64,000 nucleotides of DNA from Fluctibacter halophilus (GCF_020687825.1 NZ_JAJEWP010000007.1:1-64000), one strand, 5' to 3'. Shown: positions 18,120 through 27,997, counted from the stretch's first letter. Made by a program: numbers and translations. The notes: a model not told the origin generated them from the sequence alone.

Positions 18120-20435
18120 GTGACCCTTGAGACCACTGAACGGCCATCAGACGAGGCCTGGCAACTGCGCCAATCGCTGCACGAGGACACCAACTGGCGT
18201 CACGTCGAAACCTTGTTTGCGCAGGCCAACGGCTACATTGGTACCCGTGGGACGCTGGAAGAGGGCGATCTTATCGGGACGACTGGCTGTGAAGGGGTTT
18301 ATCTCAATGGTGTATTCAGTCAATCGCCGATCCCGTATGGCGAATCGGCGTACGGTTTTGCCACGCACAATCAGAAGCTGTTGCAGGTGCCCAATCCCAA
18401 AGCCATCTGGCTGGATAATATGCAGGCGGTCAGTGATCACAGCCGCTCGCTGGATTTCAGAAACGGCGTACTGACCCGGCAATTCACCGTGCAACTGGGC
18501 GGCGGAGGACGGGTTCAGGTCTGTATTGAGCGGTTAGTCAGTGTGGCACATCCACAACTGATGGCGTTGCAATACACCGTGACATCTGTGGACTATGACG
18601 GCCCGGTATCCTTGCTCACTGCCCTTGATGCCCGCTACGCCGAGTCTGGGGTAGATGCCAACGATCCCCGTGCCGGAGACTTGTCCATTCAACAGGCTTT
18701 GCACCCCGTCGCCTGCGATATCGATGCCTCGGCGTCCAGTATTACCCTGACCCATCAGGTCAAAGGTACGGACTTCTGGGTCAGGTCTCAGTGTCTGGAT
18801 AGCTGCTCGGTGTCGACCCAGGTGGCAGCGGATCAGCAAACGGAGCAGCGCCCAGGGCTGGGCTATCAGTGGCACATGGTGGCAGGGCAGACCATTCGCT
18901 GGACCCGAAAGGTGGTGTACACCCATAGCCGTGATCCCGAAGCGCTCGACACACAACATGTAGCACGGGTGGACGCTGTTCGTTCATTGTCGTGGGACAA
19001 TCTCATGGCGCAGCAACAGCAGGCGTTTGATGACTTTTGGCGCAATGCAACCCTGTCCATCGAAGGTGATGAAGCGACTCAGCAAGGGCTGCGCTTTTCC
19101 CAGTTTCATCTGTTTCAATCGGTGGGGCGGGACGGTCACAGTGCCATTGCGGCCAAAGGGCTGACCGGACCCGGCTATGACGGCCACTATTTCTGGGATA
19201 CCGAAGTGTATATCATCCCGTTCTTTGCCCTGACCCAGCCGGACATCGCCCGCCAGTTGTTAATGTACCGCTACAATACTCTCGATGCGGCTCGCCAGAG
19301 AGCCCGCCAGATGTCTCATGACAGTGGCGCGCTATATGCCTGGCGAACCATCGGTGGTCAGGAATGCTCGGCCTACTACCCAGCCAGCACCGCGCAATAC
19401 CACATCAATGCCGCGGTCGCTCATGCGATCAAAACCTACTGGCACAGCACCGGCGATTGGCAGTTTGTGGTGGACTATGGCGCCGAGATGCTGGTGGAGA
19501 CCGCGCGACTGTGGCTGCAACTGGGTCACTTTACTGACACGGGGGACTTTTGCATTGACGGTGTGACCGGACCCGATGAATACACTGCGGTGGTAAACAA
19601 CAATTTTTACACCAACTTCATGGCGCAGCAGCACCTGCGGTTTGCGATAGAGGTTTGTGAGCAATTACTCAAGTCAAACCCTTCATCGTTAAACGATTTG
19701 AAAGCCAGGGTTGGGCTGACTGAAGATGAACTTATGGCCTGGCAAAAGATCGCAGATGCGATGTATTTGCCCTATGATCAACAGCGCCAGATCCACCCTC
19801 AGGACGATACTTTCCTGAACAAAGCGCGCTGGGACCTGGCTAACCACCCGGCAGAGAAGCGTCCCTTACTGCTGCACTACCATCCGCTGGTGATCTATCG
19901 CCATCAGGTGATCAAGCAGGCCGATGTGGTGCTGGCCATGTACCTGGGTGACGATGCCTTCAGTCAGGCGCAGAAAGCCCGTAACCTGGCCTATTATGAA
20001 CCGTTGACCACCCACGACTCGACGTTGTCGAGTTGTATCCACAGCATTGAATACTGTGAAACCGGTCAGTCAGAGGCCGCCTATCGCTATTTTGTCGATT
20101 CGGCGCGGATGGATCTGGACAATCTGCACCACAATACTGAATACGGTATCCACACCGCGTGCATGGCCGGAAGCTGGAGCTGTGTGGCGTTTGGTTTTCT
20201 TGGTATGCGGGTACGCGCGGATGGCTTGCACCTGGCCCCAAACATTCCTTCCTCCTGGGGGAATGTGTCGTTGAACTGTTGTGTTCGTCAGACGCGCATC
20301 AACATCAGTGCCAACAGTACAAACCGCGTAACACTGACGTGGCTGGAAGGCCCCCAAGCTGAAGTATTCTGTGCCGGCAAGCAACTCCACATCAGCGCCC
20401 AGCAGCCATCAGTGACGGTCGAGGTGGTGGCATGA
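18120..20435 (+). CDS. Glycoside hydrolase family 65 phosphorylase, probable maltose phosphorylase
   Basis: 771 residues. It would split maltose with phosphate into glucose and beta-glucose-1-phosphate, inverting and cytoplasmic. Visible are the N-terminal beta-sandwich (ANGYIGTRGTLEEGD), GYDGHYFWDTEVYIIPF, the general-acid motif TGPDEYT with Glu487, and HDSTLSSCIHS in the phosphate-site region. From memory, the acid of the Lactobacillus brevis enzyme is also Glu487. I chose GTG 18120, with GGAG 7 bases upstream, over ATG 18105. Kojibiose, nigerose or trehalose phosphorylases share the fold, so the exact substrate is inferred from the TonB-receptor/LacI context. It overlaps pgmB by 4 bases. 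Confidence 0.9.
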   Translation: MTLETTERPSDEAWQLRQSLHEDTNWRHVETLFAQANGYIGTRGTLEEGDLIGTTGCEGVYLNGVFSQSPIPYGESAYGFATHNQKLLQVPNPKAIWLDNMQAVSDHSRSLDFRNGVLTRQFTVQLGGGGRVQVCIERLVSVAHPQLMALQYTVTSVDYDGPVSLLTALDARYAESGVDANDPRAGDLSIQQALHPVACDIDASASSITLTHQVKGTDFWVRSQCLDSCSVSTQVAADQQTEQRPGLGYQWHMVAGQTIRWTRKVVYTHSRDPEALDTQHVARVDAVRSLSWDNLMAQQQQAFDDFWRNATLSIEGDEATQQGLRFSQFHLFQSVGRDGHSAIAAKGLTGPGYDGHYFWDTEVYIIPFFALTQPDIARQLLMYRYNTLDAARQRARQMSHDSGALYAWRTIGGQECSAYYPASTAQYHINAAVAHAIKTYWHSTGDWQFVVDYGAEMLVETARLWLQLGHFTDTGDFCIDGVTGPDEYTAVVNNNFYTNFMAQQHLRFAIEVCEQLLKSNPSSLNDLKARVGLTEDELMAWQKIADAMYLPYDQQRQIHPQDDTFLNKARWDLANHPAEKRPLLLHYHPLVIYRHQVIKQADVVLAMYLGDDAFSQAQKARNLAYYEPLTTHDSTLSSCIHSIEYCETGQSEAAYRYFVDSARMDLDNLHHNTEYGIHTACMAGSWSCVAFGFLGMRVRADGLHLAPNIPSSWGNVSLNCCVRQTRINISANSTNRVTLTWLEGPQAEVFCAGKQLHISAQQPSVTVEVVA

Positions 20436-21082
20436 ACCGGGCGGTGATATTTGATTTGGATGGCGTGATCACCGATACCGCAGAGTTTCATTTCCAGGCC
20501 TGGTTGCAGTTGGCCCGGGAGGTTGATGCACCCTTTGACCGGCAGATGAACGAGGATCTGAAAGGCATCGACCGGATGACCTCGTTGGCGCGGATCCTGG
20601 CGCACAGCCCTCACAGGTTTGATGCGCAACAACGGGATGGGTTGGCGGCACGCAAGAATACTCACTATCAGCATCTGATCGAGGGGATAACGCCACAGGA
20701 CGTGTTCCCCGGCGTCCCGGCGTTATTGTCGACCTTGCAAACCTCAGGTTATCGCCTGGGGGTTGCTTCGGTGAGCAAGAATGCCGCTGTTGTGCTAGAA
20801 CGCCTTGCGCTGACCAGCCAATTTGATTTCATTGCCGATGCCAATCGTATCCAGAACCCTAAGCCGGATCCGGAAATCTTTCTCACCGTGGCCAAAGCAT
20901 TGGGGGTTGAACCCCGCCATTGCGTCGGTGTTGAGGACGCCGCAGCCGGGGTTGAGGCGATTCGCGCGGCCGGTATGCCAGCCATTGGCGTGGGTCCGCG
21001 TTCGGCATTGCCGTTGGCGAACCACTGGGTGGACCGCACCGGTGATATCCGCATCAATGATATTGAGCGTTTACTGGTGTGA
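20432..21082 (+). CDS. pgmB: Beta-phosphoglucomutase
   Basis: 216 residues, HAD superfamily. It converts beta-glucose-1-phosphate, the product of the preceding phosphorylase, to glucose-6-phosphate. IFDLDGVITDTAEFHFQAW carries the nucleophile and acid Asp residues. KGIDRMTSLARIL, the substrate segment ASVSKNAAVVLERL, KPDPEIFL and GVEDAAAGVEAIRAAGM are all typical. The start overlaps the phosphorylase stop as ATGA, so the pair is coupled. Its 3' end overlaps that of the convergent lacI-type gene by 12 bases. Confidence 0.95.
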   Translation: MNRAVIFDLDGVITDTAEFHFQAWLQLAREVDAPFDRQMNEDLKGIDRMTSLARILAHSPHRFDAQQRDGLAARKNTHYQHLIEGITPQDVFPGVPALLSTLQTSGYRLGVASVSKNAAVVLERLALTSQFDFIADANRIQNPKPDPEIFLTVAKALGVEPRHCVGVEDAAAGVEAIRAAGMPAIGVGPRSALPLANHWVDRTGDIRINDIERLLV

Positions 21083-22096
21083 TTGACCTCCGCGCTGACT
21101 CGACTGGCGAACAATTAACGGCGTATCCAGTAATGTGGACTGCACCGATTCGCCCGCCAGTTGCGCCAGCAGGGTATTGACCAGGCACGTGCCACCGGCA
21201 CGGGTATCCTGGCGAATGGTGGTCAGAGACGGCTGCATGTACGCAGCCACGGCGATATCGTCGTAACCGGTGATCGCGACATCTTCAGGCACCCGTTTGC
21301 CGGCTTCAGACAAGGCGCGGATCATGCCCAGCGCAATGCTGTCACTGGCTGCCACCACGCCGTCGTAACTAAACTCATTATTGTCCAGTAGGGTTTTGGT
21401 CACCTGATAGGCGTCTTCGTAACTGAAATGAATGTCCAGGTGGTGGCTATTGCGTAAACCTGCGGCTTCTAATGCCTGTCGATAGCCCTGGTAACGTTGT
21501 GCCGTTTCGAACGACAGGTGACCGGCAAACGCAATGCGCTGACAACCCTGCTCGCGCAGGTGCTCTGTTACCCGGCGTCCACCCAGGACGTTGTCAGTAC
21601 CGACGGTGACATAACTCGCTGCTGGTGTCTGCGCGCCCCACACCACCACGGGCAGGTTCTGGTTCAATAGTGCGGACAAATGTTCGCCACTGTCACCCTG
21701 GCCGAACACGATCAGGCCGTCTGCCCGTTTGGTGTCCAGGTACTGACGTATGTTCTTTGCATCCTTGGTCCGGTGTGACACCAGCAAGACATCATAACGG
21801 TGCTGACTGAGTTCATCGGCAATCACGCCGAGAATACTCAAAATAAACGGATCGCTGACGGATTGATCAGCATCCGAGTCAATCAACAACACCACGGCAA
21901 TGGTATTGGATTTTTGCAGGCGTAAATTCCGCGCCGCGGTATTGAGTGTAAAATTATGCTCGTGCGCCAATGCCTGGATCCGATCGCGGGTCTTCTGACT
22001 GATCAGCGTGTTGTTGCTCAGGGCACGGGAGACCGTTGATTCTGAGACGCCGGCTTCACGGGCCAGGTCTGCCAGGGTTGAGAGTTTTTTGGTCAT
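21071..22096 (-). CDS. LacI family transcriptional regulator (MalR-like)
   Basis: 341 residues. The N-terminal helix-turn-helix STLADLAREAGVSESTVSRALSN is followed by the hinge and a periplasmic-binding-like sensor domain (FGQGDSGEHL, GTDNVLGGRRVTEHL, AITGYDDIAVAAYMQPSLTTI). I place the start at ATG 22096 (MTKKLSTL), with AGGA 5 bases upstream; ATG 22102 is the alternative. The three TGCAA-N4-TTGCA sites in the locus fit a LacI-family dimer, so it probably represses the receptor, phosphorylase and MFS genes and responds to maltose or a related sugar. Two operators in its own upstream region suggest autoregulation. Confidence 0.93.
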   Translation of the reverse strand: MTKKLSTLADLAREAGVSESTVSRALSNNTLISQKTRDRIQALAHEHNFTLNTAARNLRLQKSNTIAVVLLIDSDADQSVSDPFILSILGVIADELSQHRYDVLLVSHRTKDAKNIRQYLDTKRADGLIVFGQGDSGEHLSALLNQNLPVVVWGAQTPAASYVTVGTDNVLGGRRVTEHLREQGCQRIAFAGHLSFETAQRYQGYRQALEAAGLRNSHHLDIHFSYEDAYQVTKTLLDNNEFSYDGVVAASDSIALGMIRALSEAGKRVPEDVAITGYDDIAVAAYMQPSLTTIRQDTRAGGTCLVNTLLAQLAGESVQSTLLDTPLIVRQSSQRGGQSHQ

Positions 22097-22179
22097 TGCC
22101 ATCCTGCTTGGTAAACCTGAGGCTAGCGTATCGAAAAAGTGTTCACAGCGACAGTAAAAAAAGCACGTTAATGAAAAAT

Positions 22180-22193
22180 TGCAATCGTTTGCA
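22180..22193. promoter_or_regulatory. LacI-type operator 1 before the TonB receptor
   Basis: TGCAATCGTTTGCA, the exact reverse complement of the site at 18058-18071. Its centre is 23 bp, about two helical turns, from the second site. Confidence 0.82.
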
Positions 22194-22202
22194 AAAAGGT
22201 AT

Positions 22203-22216
22203 TGCAATCGATTGCA
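22203..22216. promoter_or_regulatory. LacI-type operator 2 before the TonB receptor
   Basis: TGCAATCGATTGCA, a perfect palindrome. It overlaps a possible -35 TTGCAA (22202-22207), which lies 17 bases before TAGAGT (22225-22230). Binding here would block transcription of the receptor gene. Confidence 0.83.
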
Positions 22217-22296
22217 TCTTTACATAGAGTTAACATAAACCACACAAACAAGTCCTCGGCTTTTTGCCGGTCGGGGAGCAGAACAGGACGAACACT

Positions 22297-24582
22297 ATGA
22301 ACACATCAGCTTTTAATCCGCTGCGTGCCAAGAACCCTGTGGCGCATTGCATCGCTTTGGCCCTGGCGTTGCCCGGTGCAGCCCTGGCGCAGGATGCTGA
22401 CAATCAGAACAGCAAAGCCGAACAAGACTATTTTGAACAGATCATTGTGACCGGTACCGCCAGCGGTACGGCAATGCGCAAAGTGGATGCCAGCTATGCG
22501 TCCACCTCACTGAGCGAAGATCAAATTAAAAAGCTGGCACCCAAAGCAACGGTTGATTTGTTCAAAGCGGTTCCTGGTGTTTGGGCAGAAAGTTCCGGTG
22601 GCGTGTCCGGCGCGAACGTTTTCGTGCGTGGCTTCCCCGGTGGTGGCGATGCCCCTTTTCTGACCGTGCAGTTGCAAGGCGTGCCGGTATTCCAGCCTCC
22701 TACGTTATCATTTCTGGAAAATTCGACCCTGTTCCGGGTTGATGAGACGGTGTCTTTCATGGATGCCCTGCGTGGTGGCCCCAATGCCGTGGTCTCCAAT
22801 GGCCAGCCTGGACTAACCACCAACTTCCTGCTCAAGGAAGGGGGCGAAAGTCTGGAAGGTAAGATCAAATACACCACCTCTGATTATGACTTGCAGCGCA
22901 TCGACGGCGTACTCAGTGGCAAGCTGGCAGATGATCTGTATTTTATGGCCGGCGGTTATGTGCAGCAGAGCTCTGGATTGCGTGACGCAGGCTTCAACTC
23001 GGAAAAAGGCCAACAGTTCACCCTTAATATCACCAAAGTGCTCGACAACGGCAAAATCAATCTGTTTACCCGTATCACTGATGATCACGGTGCCTGGTAC
23101 TTGCCGACCCCACTGGTTGACGGTGTGGACAACAGCTTCACCCAATTGGGCACACTGAACCGACAGGGCACCATCCAGTATGGCGCCGATGGCAAGTCTG
23201 AATCCTTTGACTTTGGCGAGGGCCGTGGCTGGGACGGCGCGATTACCGGGGGCAGTATCAATCTGGAACTGGGCAATGGCTGGACCTTTGTCGACCGCTT
23301 TGCGTATACCTCCGGTGATGCCGACACCTTGGGATTGGTGCCACAAGGCAGTCCGGTCAGTCTGTCTTCGGTGGCGGACAACGGCAGTTCTGCCACCGGT
23401 GCGGTGACCGGTGAAACCTATGCCGGAGACACGCTGGTACAACAAATCGGCCGTTGGGTGGTGCGCAAGGACATTGAAGCCTTTACCAATGATCTTGCGT
23501 TCACCAAAACCGGCGACCGTTTCGAAGCCACATTAGGCCTGTACACCTCGGACTATTCGGCCAACGACTGGTGGTCGCTGGGCAATCAGGCCTACCATGT
23601 GGTTGCTCAGGGGGGCGAGGCACTGACCGGCATTGATTGTAATGACAATGCCGACAGCTGCAGCTGGAACTACGACATTAATTCCACCGGTGACGGACAG
23701 ACCCAGGCGTTCTACGGCGCGTTTGAGTACCAGTTTACTGATGCATTGAGCGGTGACATCGGGATCCGACGGGAAAACCATGAAATTCACTACACGGTGG
23801 ATGAAGGACTGGACGGTGTGATCACCAAAGCCGTGGATTACGACAAGAGCGACACCGCCTGGACCGTCGGCATCAACTGGCAGTTTGAGCGTGACATGGG
23901 GCTCTTTGCCCGTGCCAGTGAAGGTTCAAAAATGCCTTACTTTGATGATTTCCGGGATAACTGGGGCGCCTATCAATCTGGCGAAGATCTGATTGCCGAA
24001 GTGACCCAATATGAGCTGGGCTACAAACTGGCACGCGCCAATTTTAATGTCTATGCGACCGGCTTTTTCAATGAAGTGAAAGGTGACACCTTTGTACGTC
24101 GCCCCGGTGACCCGGCAGAAATCCTTACCAATGAAGCGTATGGGGTGGAAATCGATGCGGCCTACTTCAATGACAGTGGTTTCTCAATCAACCTGAATGC
24201 CACTATTCAGGACACCGAAATCACCGAAAGTCCGGCCAACGAAGGCAATGAAGCCCAGCGTCAGCCCGGTTGGCAGTTGCGTCTGACCCCCAGTTACGAC
24301 TTCGATGTGGGCGAGTATTACGCCACCTTGTATGGCACCTTGTCGGCAGTGGATGACCGATTTGCCAACAACGAAAATACCGTTGTACTGGACGGTTATG
24401 AAAAGCTTGATGTGGGCTTTGTGATCAGTAACGGTGATGGCCTGAAACTGGAGTTGGCGGTACAGAATCTGACCGACGAAGATGCACTGACCGAAGGGGA
24501 TCCCCGTAACCCGACGGCACCGAACGGTCGGTTCATCATGCCCCGCAATGCAACCTTGAGTGTCAGCTACGAGTTCTACTGA
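22297..24582 (+). CDS. TonB-dependent receptor, probable maltooligosaccharide uptake
   Basis: 761 residues. A signal peptide (ALALALPGAALA) is followed by a plug (EQIIVTGTASGTAMRKVD, KAVPGVWAESSGG, VFVRGFPGG) and a 22-strand-type barrel ending in ATLSVSYEFY with the C-terminal aromatic residue. I place the start at ATG 22297, with AGGA 8 bases upstream; the frame extends 11 codons further without a ribosome site. It would move a sugar too large for porins across the outer membrane using TonB energy. The assignment to malto-oligosaccharides rests on the adjacent phosphorylase and shared operators. It has no SusD-like partner, as usual in Proteobacteria. Confidence 0.92.
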   Translation: MNTSAFNPLRAKNPVAHCIALALALPGAALAQDADNQNSKAEQDYFEQIIVTGTASGTAMRKVDASYASTSLSEDQIKKLAPKATVDLFKAVPGVWAESSGGVSGANVFVRGFPGGGDAPFLTVQLQGVPVFQPPTLSFLENSTLFRVDETVSFMDALRGGPNAVVSNGQPGLTTNFLLKEGGESLEGKIKYTTSDYDLQRIDGVLSGKLADDLYFMAGGYVQQSSGLRDAGFNSEKGQQFTLNITKVLDNGKINLFTRITDDHGAWYLPTPLVDGVDNSFTQLGTLNRQGTIQYGADGKSESFDFGEGRGWDGAITGGSINLELGNGWTFVDRFAYTSGDADTLGLVPQGSPVSLSSVADNGSSATGAVTGETYAGDTLVQQIGRWVVRKDIEAFTNDLAFTKTGDRFEATLGLYTSDYSANDWWSLGNQAYHVVAQGGEALTGIDCNDNADSCSWNYDINSTGDGQTQAFYGAFEYQFTDALSGDIGIRRENHEIHYTVDEGLDGVITKAVDYDKSDTAWTVGINWQFERDMGLFARASEGSKMPYFDDFRDNWGAYQSGEDLIAEVTQYELGYKLARANFNVYATGFFNEVKGDTFVRRPGDPAEILTNEAYGVEIDAAYFNDSGFSINLNATIQDTEITESPANEGNEAQRQPGWQLRLTPSYDFDVGEYYATLYGTLSAVDDRFANNENTVVLDGYEKLDVGFVISNGDGLKLELAVQNLTDEDALTEGDPRNPTAPNGRFIMPRNATLSVSYEFY

Positions 24583-24650
24583 TCATCTCATCGGGCTGCT
24601 GTTAGCGGCCCAATCCTCTTTTCCTGACACTGTGTGTCGTGTGTACCTTT

Positions 24651-24674
24651 GGCGTCCTGATGGACGCCTTTTTT
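24651..24674 (+). terminator. Intrinsic terminator after the TonB receptor
   Basis: GGCGTCC-TGAT-GGACGCC followed by six T, 69 bases after the receptor stop. Confidence 0.92.
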
Positions 24675-24698
24675 GTGCCTCTGGCTGGCCAACAACGC

Positions 24699-25376
24699 TC
24701 AGTTGTGGGCGATCACATAAAATTGCCAGGCATGGGCAAAGTGATAAATGCCTTTACGGCGATCCGAATGGGCAAAGTGGCCTTCCACAGACGTAAAATC
24801 CTCGTCATACAGGGCATCGATGGCACGAGCCGGAGTATGCCCTTTGACCGTCAGTACTAGCATGCCTCTGCCATTGGCAGGTTGAACTTGGCCCTGGTAG
24901 TCTCCGTTAATGATCAGGGTGGTGGACGGCTTACCACTTTCGACGCGGCCAGTGAAATTGTGACCAATCACGATGTTCGTGCTACTGCTGAGTCTGAGCG
25001 CCCCCTGCATATCTCCACCAATGTAGATATCGGCCATTCCCAGCGCTTGCACACGAACATTAGCTGCAATGTCGCCAGCAACCACCAGTTGTGCCATGGG
25101 TTCCAGTACAATGTCGTGGGTCAGGTTGCCTCTCACAATGAGAAATTGGCCGTCAGGAAAATAATCGCCATCTGCAGGTATATCATGTACTTGCGCAGTG
25201 TCAGGAATAGATTGACCGGAGAGGTAGCGCAGAACGATGTGGTAGCCTCTTCCATGCGCCATGGCAGCCTGACCGACCTCCATCGCCAGCGATTGTTGCG
25301 TGGAAAACTGGGTCGCGAACAGCGGTTTGGCAAGTACGCTGATGCAAAGGGACAGGAACAACGGTGCGATACGCAT
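24699..25376 (-). CDS. Secreted beta-solenoid (bactofilin-like) protein
   Basis: 225 residues starting with a signal peptide (MRIAPLFLSLCISVLAKPLFA). From about residue 80 the sequence is a run of short repeats with a hydrophobic-G-hydrophobic pattern: FLIVRGNLTHDIVL, QLVVAGDIAANVRV, DIYIGGDMQGALRL, NIVIGHNFTGRVES, TLIINGDYQGQVQ. This is the right-handed beta-solenoid pattern seen in bactofilin-type polymers, but a bactofilin would be cytoplasmic and this protein is exported. The ATG at 25376 lacks a good ribosome site and was chosen for the signal peptide. Function unknown. Confidence 0.7.
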   Translation of the reverse strand: MRIAPLFLSLCISVLAKPLFATQFSTQQSLAMEVGQAAMAHGRGYHIVLRYLSGQSIPDTAQVHDIPADGDYFPDGQFLIVRGNLTHDIVLEPMAQLVVAGDIAANVRVQALGMADIYIGGDMQGALRLSSSTNIVIGHNFTGRVESGKPSTTLIINGDYQGQVQPANGRGMLVLTVKGHTPARAIDALYDEDFTSVEGHFAHSDRRKGIYHFAHAWQFYVIAHN

Positions 25377-25529
25377 GACTAAAGGGACAATTGATTGGAT
25401 ATGCCGTATTCGTCGCGCGGCCAGTGACGAAGGTTTAAATCCAGCTTTTTGACTGGCGCTTTGCACAAACCGGACTGTCTGTCTCAGACAGCCCGAGCGG
25501 TTGAACTTGTGCAGCACAAAACAGCGGTA

Positions 25530-27116
25530 CTAGTTGTTGTTGTTCACGCGCCCTGTGCTGAAGCGTTTGATGATAGAGCGAACGTTGAGCACCAGGGCCT
25601 GCAACTCTGTGCTGGCCTGCAGGGAATGTTCCGCCGCCTCTTTGGTGGTTTGGGCACTGTCAGCAATCTCCACGATTTGCTGATTGATGTGTTCTGCAAC
25701 GTTGCTTTGTTGTTCCACTGCCGCCGACATATCCACGGTCAGGTGGGTTATGGTGGAAACCGCCTGATGGATGTCTTCAAGGGCGGTACTGGTGCGCTGT
25801 ACAATGTCGACTCCCTGTGCAGCTGACGTTTCCCCCTGTTTGGAGACGGCAACGGCGTTTTCTGCCCGCTGGGTCAGCACATCCACAATTTCATGTATAC
25901 GGTCGGTGGACTCGCGAGTTTTCGATGCCAGGGAACGCACTTCGTCGGCAACGACACTAAAGCCGCGGCCCTGTTCTCCAGCCCTGGCCGCTTCAATGGC
26001 GGCGTTCAATGCCAGCAGGTTGGTTTGTTCCGCGATGGTGGAGATAAGGCTGGCAGCCTGGCCGATTTCATGGGTCGACTCGGCCAGTTCTGCTACCGTT
26101 TTTGCGATAGAACTGACCGCGTTGTTTAGCTGATCAATCGCCAGCCGGGCTTCTTTGGCCCGGGCAGTGCCGGCATCGGTATTTTCCAGTGCGTCTCTGG
26201 CATTTTCGGCATTTTGCTCCACATTTCCAGCGACTTCCTGGATCGCGGCCGACATTTGTGTAATCGCCGAGGCGATTTGCTGGGTGGCCTGATTTTGCTG
26301 TTCTACCGCTGCGGCCGTGGACTCAGCCTGTTGATGGGTATTTTGCACGATGCCGTCAAGCTGGCGGGCAGCATCCTCAATACGGGTCAACGCGGTGCTT
26401 GAACGGGCCAGTGCACTGGCCATGGCAAGTTTGGCGCGGGCCTGCAGACCGCTGTCGGTGAAGTAGGTTTCTGCCACCACGGGGTCGGAAAAACTGTCTG
26501 TGCTGAAGTTGATCAGGCTCAGCCAGTCCTTGCGTTGACGATGCATAACCCAGCCCGTTGTTGCCAGCGTCATCAGCAGTCCGATGATGGCCGCAGTGCT
26601 ATCGACAAACGCACCAAGGGCAACACTTCCGAGCAGTCCGGGCAGCAGGCTGGGGCCGACGGTGCGAAAAGCATGTCGCACACGGGTTGCCAGGTTGCGA
26701 GGGCCTTCACCGGCGAGTAGCCGCTGATAGATGTTTTCTGCCCGCTGTTTCTCTGCGCCAGATGCGGGCACTCTCACCGACTCGTAACCCACGATGCGGT
26801 TATCTTCAAACACGGGCGTCACGAAGGCACTGACCCAGTAGTGGTCGCCGTTTTTGCGTCGGTTTTTGACCAATCCCATCCATACCTTGCCCTGTGACAG
26901 GGTGTCCCACATGGCCTTGAACACGGCGGGGGGCATATCCGGATGACGGACGATATTGTGGTTTTTACCAATCAGTTCTTGTTGGGAAAATCCGCTGACT
27001 TCAACGAATGCCTTGTTGCAATAGGTAATGACGCCGCGGGTATCGGTACCGGAAATCAGGCGATAATCGCCGGGAAAGGTAAATTCTCTGTGGGTTACCG
27101 GTTGATTGTTTCTCAT
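25530..27116 (-). CDS. Aer-like chemoreceptor with N-terminal PAS domain
   Basis: 528 residues. Residues 5-115 form an Aer-type PAS domain ([39 protein letters not shown]), which in Aer binds FAD and senses redox. A paired hydrophobic segment (about 160-200, [15 protein letters not shown] and [15 protein letters not shown]) anchors it, followed by a helical linker and the methyl-accepting signalling domain, whose hairpin tip reads [23 protein letters not shown]. There is no periplasmic domain, as in Aer. ATG 27116 has AAAGGAG 7 bases upstream. Likely drives aerotaxis or energy taxis. It is divergent from the small binding protein at 27314. Confidence 0.93.
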   Translation of the reverse strand: MRNNQPVTHREFTFPGDYRLISGTDTRGVITYCNKAFVEVSGFSQQELIGKNHNIVRHPDMPPAVFKAMWDTLSQGKVWMGLVKNRRKNGDHYWVSAFVTPVFEDNRIVGYESVRVPASGAEKQRAENIYQRLLAGEGPRNLATRVRHAFRTVGPSLLPGLLGSVALGAFVDSTAAIIGLLMTLATTGWVMHRQRKDWLSLINFSTDSFSDPVVAETYFTDSGLQARAKLAMASALARSSTALTRIEDAARQLDGIVQNTHQQAESTAAAVEQQNQATQQIASAITQMSAAIQEVAGNVEQNAENARDALENTDAGTARAKEARLAIDQLNNAVSSIAKTVAELAESTHEIGQAASLISTIAEQTNLLALNAAIEAARAGEQGRGFSVVADEVRSLASKTRESTDRIHEIVDVLTQRAENAVAVSKQGETSAAQGVDIVQRTSTALEDIHQAVSTITHLTVDMSAAVEQQSNVAEHINQQIVEIADSAQTTKEAAEHSLQASTELQALVLNVRSIIKRFSTGRVNNNN

Positions 27117-27313
27117 CAGCGACTCCTTTTGTGTTGTATCCTTACTCCAAGACAAACGTTGGCTTGCTGTACTGTTAAATAAAGTGCAGTCGGCGGCGCC
27201 TTGCAAGCCATGTCAGTAAGAATGGTGTGCGACGTTAGTGGTAGTCGAAAGTCGCATAGCAGGGGAATAGATTTTGGCGCATACTACACCTTGGTTTGAT
27301 GAGCAGGCAACCA

Positions 27314-27997
27314 ATGGGACAATTTTTTCTCGTGATCGCGTTATGGCTGGTAAGTGCTACCGCCATGGGACAACCACAGTCCGAACAAAGTTGGCTGGTC
27401 AGCTATGTGCCTCACCCTCAAGCCAAGCCCTTTAACGACCTGATTGCTCGCACCTATTCACGTCTTGGCATTGACATCCGTCTGGTGGAAGTCTCAGCAG
27501 ACCGCCGTCTGCTGATGCTCAACCGTGGTATGACGGATGCTGATGTGTTGGGCAGGGCGGGTCTATCGTCATCATACCCGAACTTATTGCGCGTTGACCC
27601 TGCCATTGTCGAAGCTACCTTGTATTTGCTGTGCCATTCCGCCAAACCGTGCACCCCTGATATTCTCACTGATGAAAAGGTTCAGGTTTTCGGTATCAGA
27701 GGGGCGGTGGAAGAGATTCGTCAGCGCTTGTCGGTAAAAGCCACACTTTCGGTGGTGGATGTTTACCACGCGCCAACCGCGATGATCCAACAAGGGCGCG
27801 CTGACTATGTGTTGCTGATAGGGCGCTCCGAAGGCCTGCCTCCGGCCTTGCAACAGGAGACACGACACATTGCCCTGTATCCGGTTCCCCTGTACCACCA
27901 TATCCACCGTCGGCACGCCCAGTGGCAGGAACGGATTTCCAATGCACTCAAGCAACAGTTGGCTACATTACCGGGTTACTCTTCAGACACCCGCTGA
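27314..27997 (+). CDS. Periplasmic solute-binding-like protein
   Basis: 227 residues. A signal peptide (FFLVIALWLVSATAMGQ) precedes a small two-lobed binding-protein-like domain (SWLVSYVPHPQAKPFNDLI, DADVLGRAGLSSSYPNLLRV, GIRGAVEEIRQRL, IQQGRADYVLLIG). It is similar in kind to the protein at 1923-2669. ATG 27314 was preferred because GCAGG precedes it; TTG 27296 and ATG 27299 are alternatives. There are no transporter genes beside it. Position next to the Aer-like receptor hints at a sensory role, but the two are divergent and separated by about 200 bases. Its end overlaps the convergent lipoprotein gene by 22 bases. Confidence 0.7.
   Translation: MGQFFLVIALWLVSATAMGQPQSEQSWLVSYVPHPQAKPFNDLIARTYSRLGIDIRLVEVSADRRLLMLNRGMTDADVLGRAGLSSSYPNLLRVDPAIVEATLYLLCHSAKPCTPDILTDEKVQVFGIRGAVEEIRQRLSVKATLSVVDVYHAPTAMIQQGRADYVLLIGRSEGLPPALQQETRHIALYPVPLYHHIHRRHAQWQERISNALKQQLATLPGYSSDTR

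Noticed and set aside
22813-23445. Antisense frame of 210 codons in the TonB receptor
   Set aside because: Shadow of an intact receptor; no start signals.
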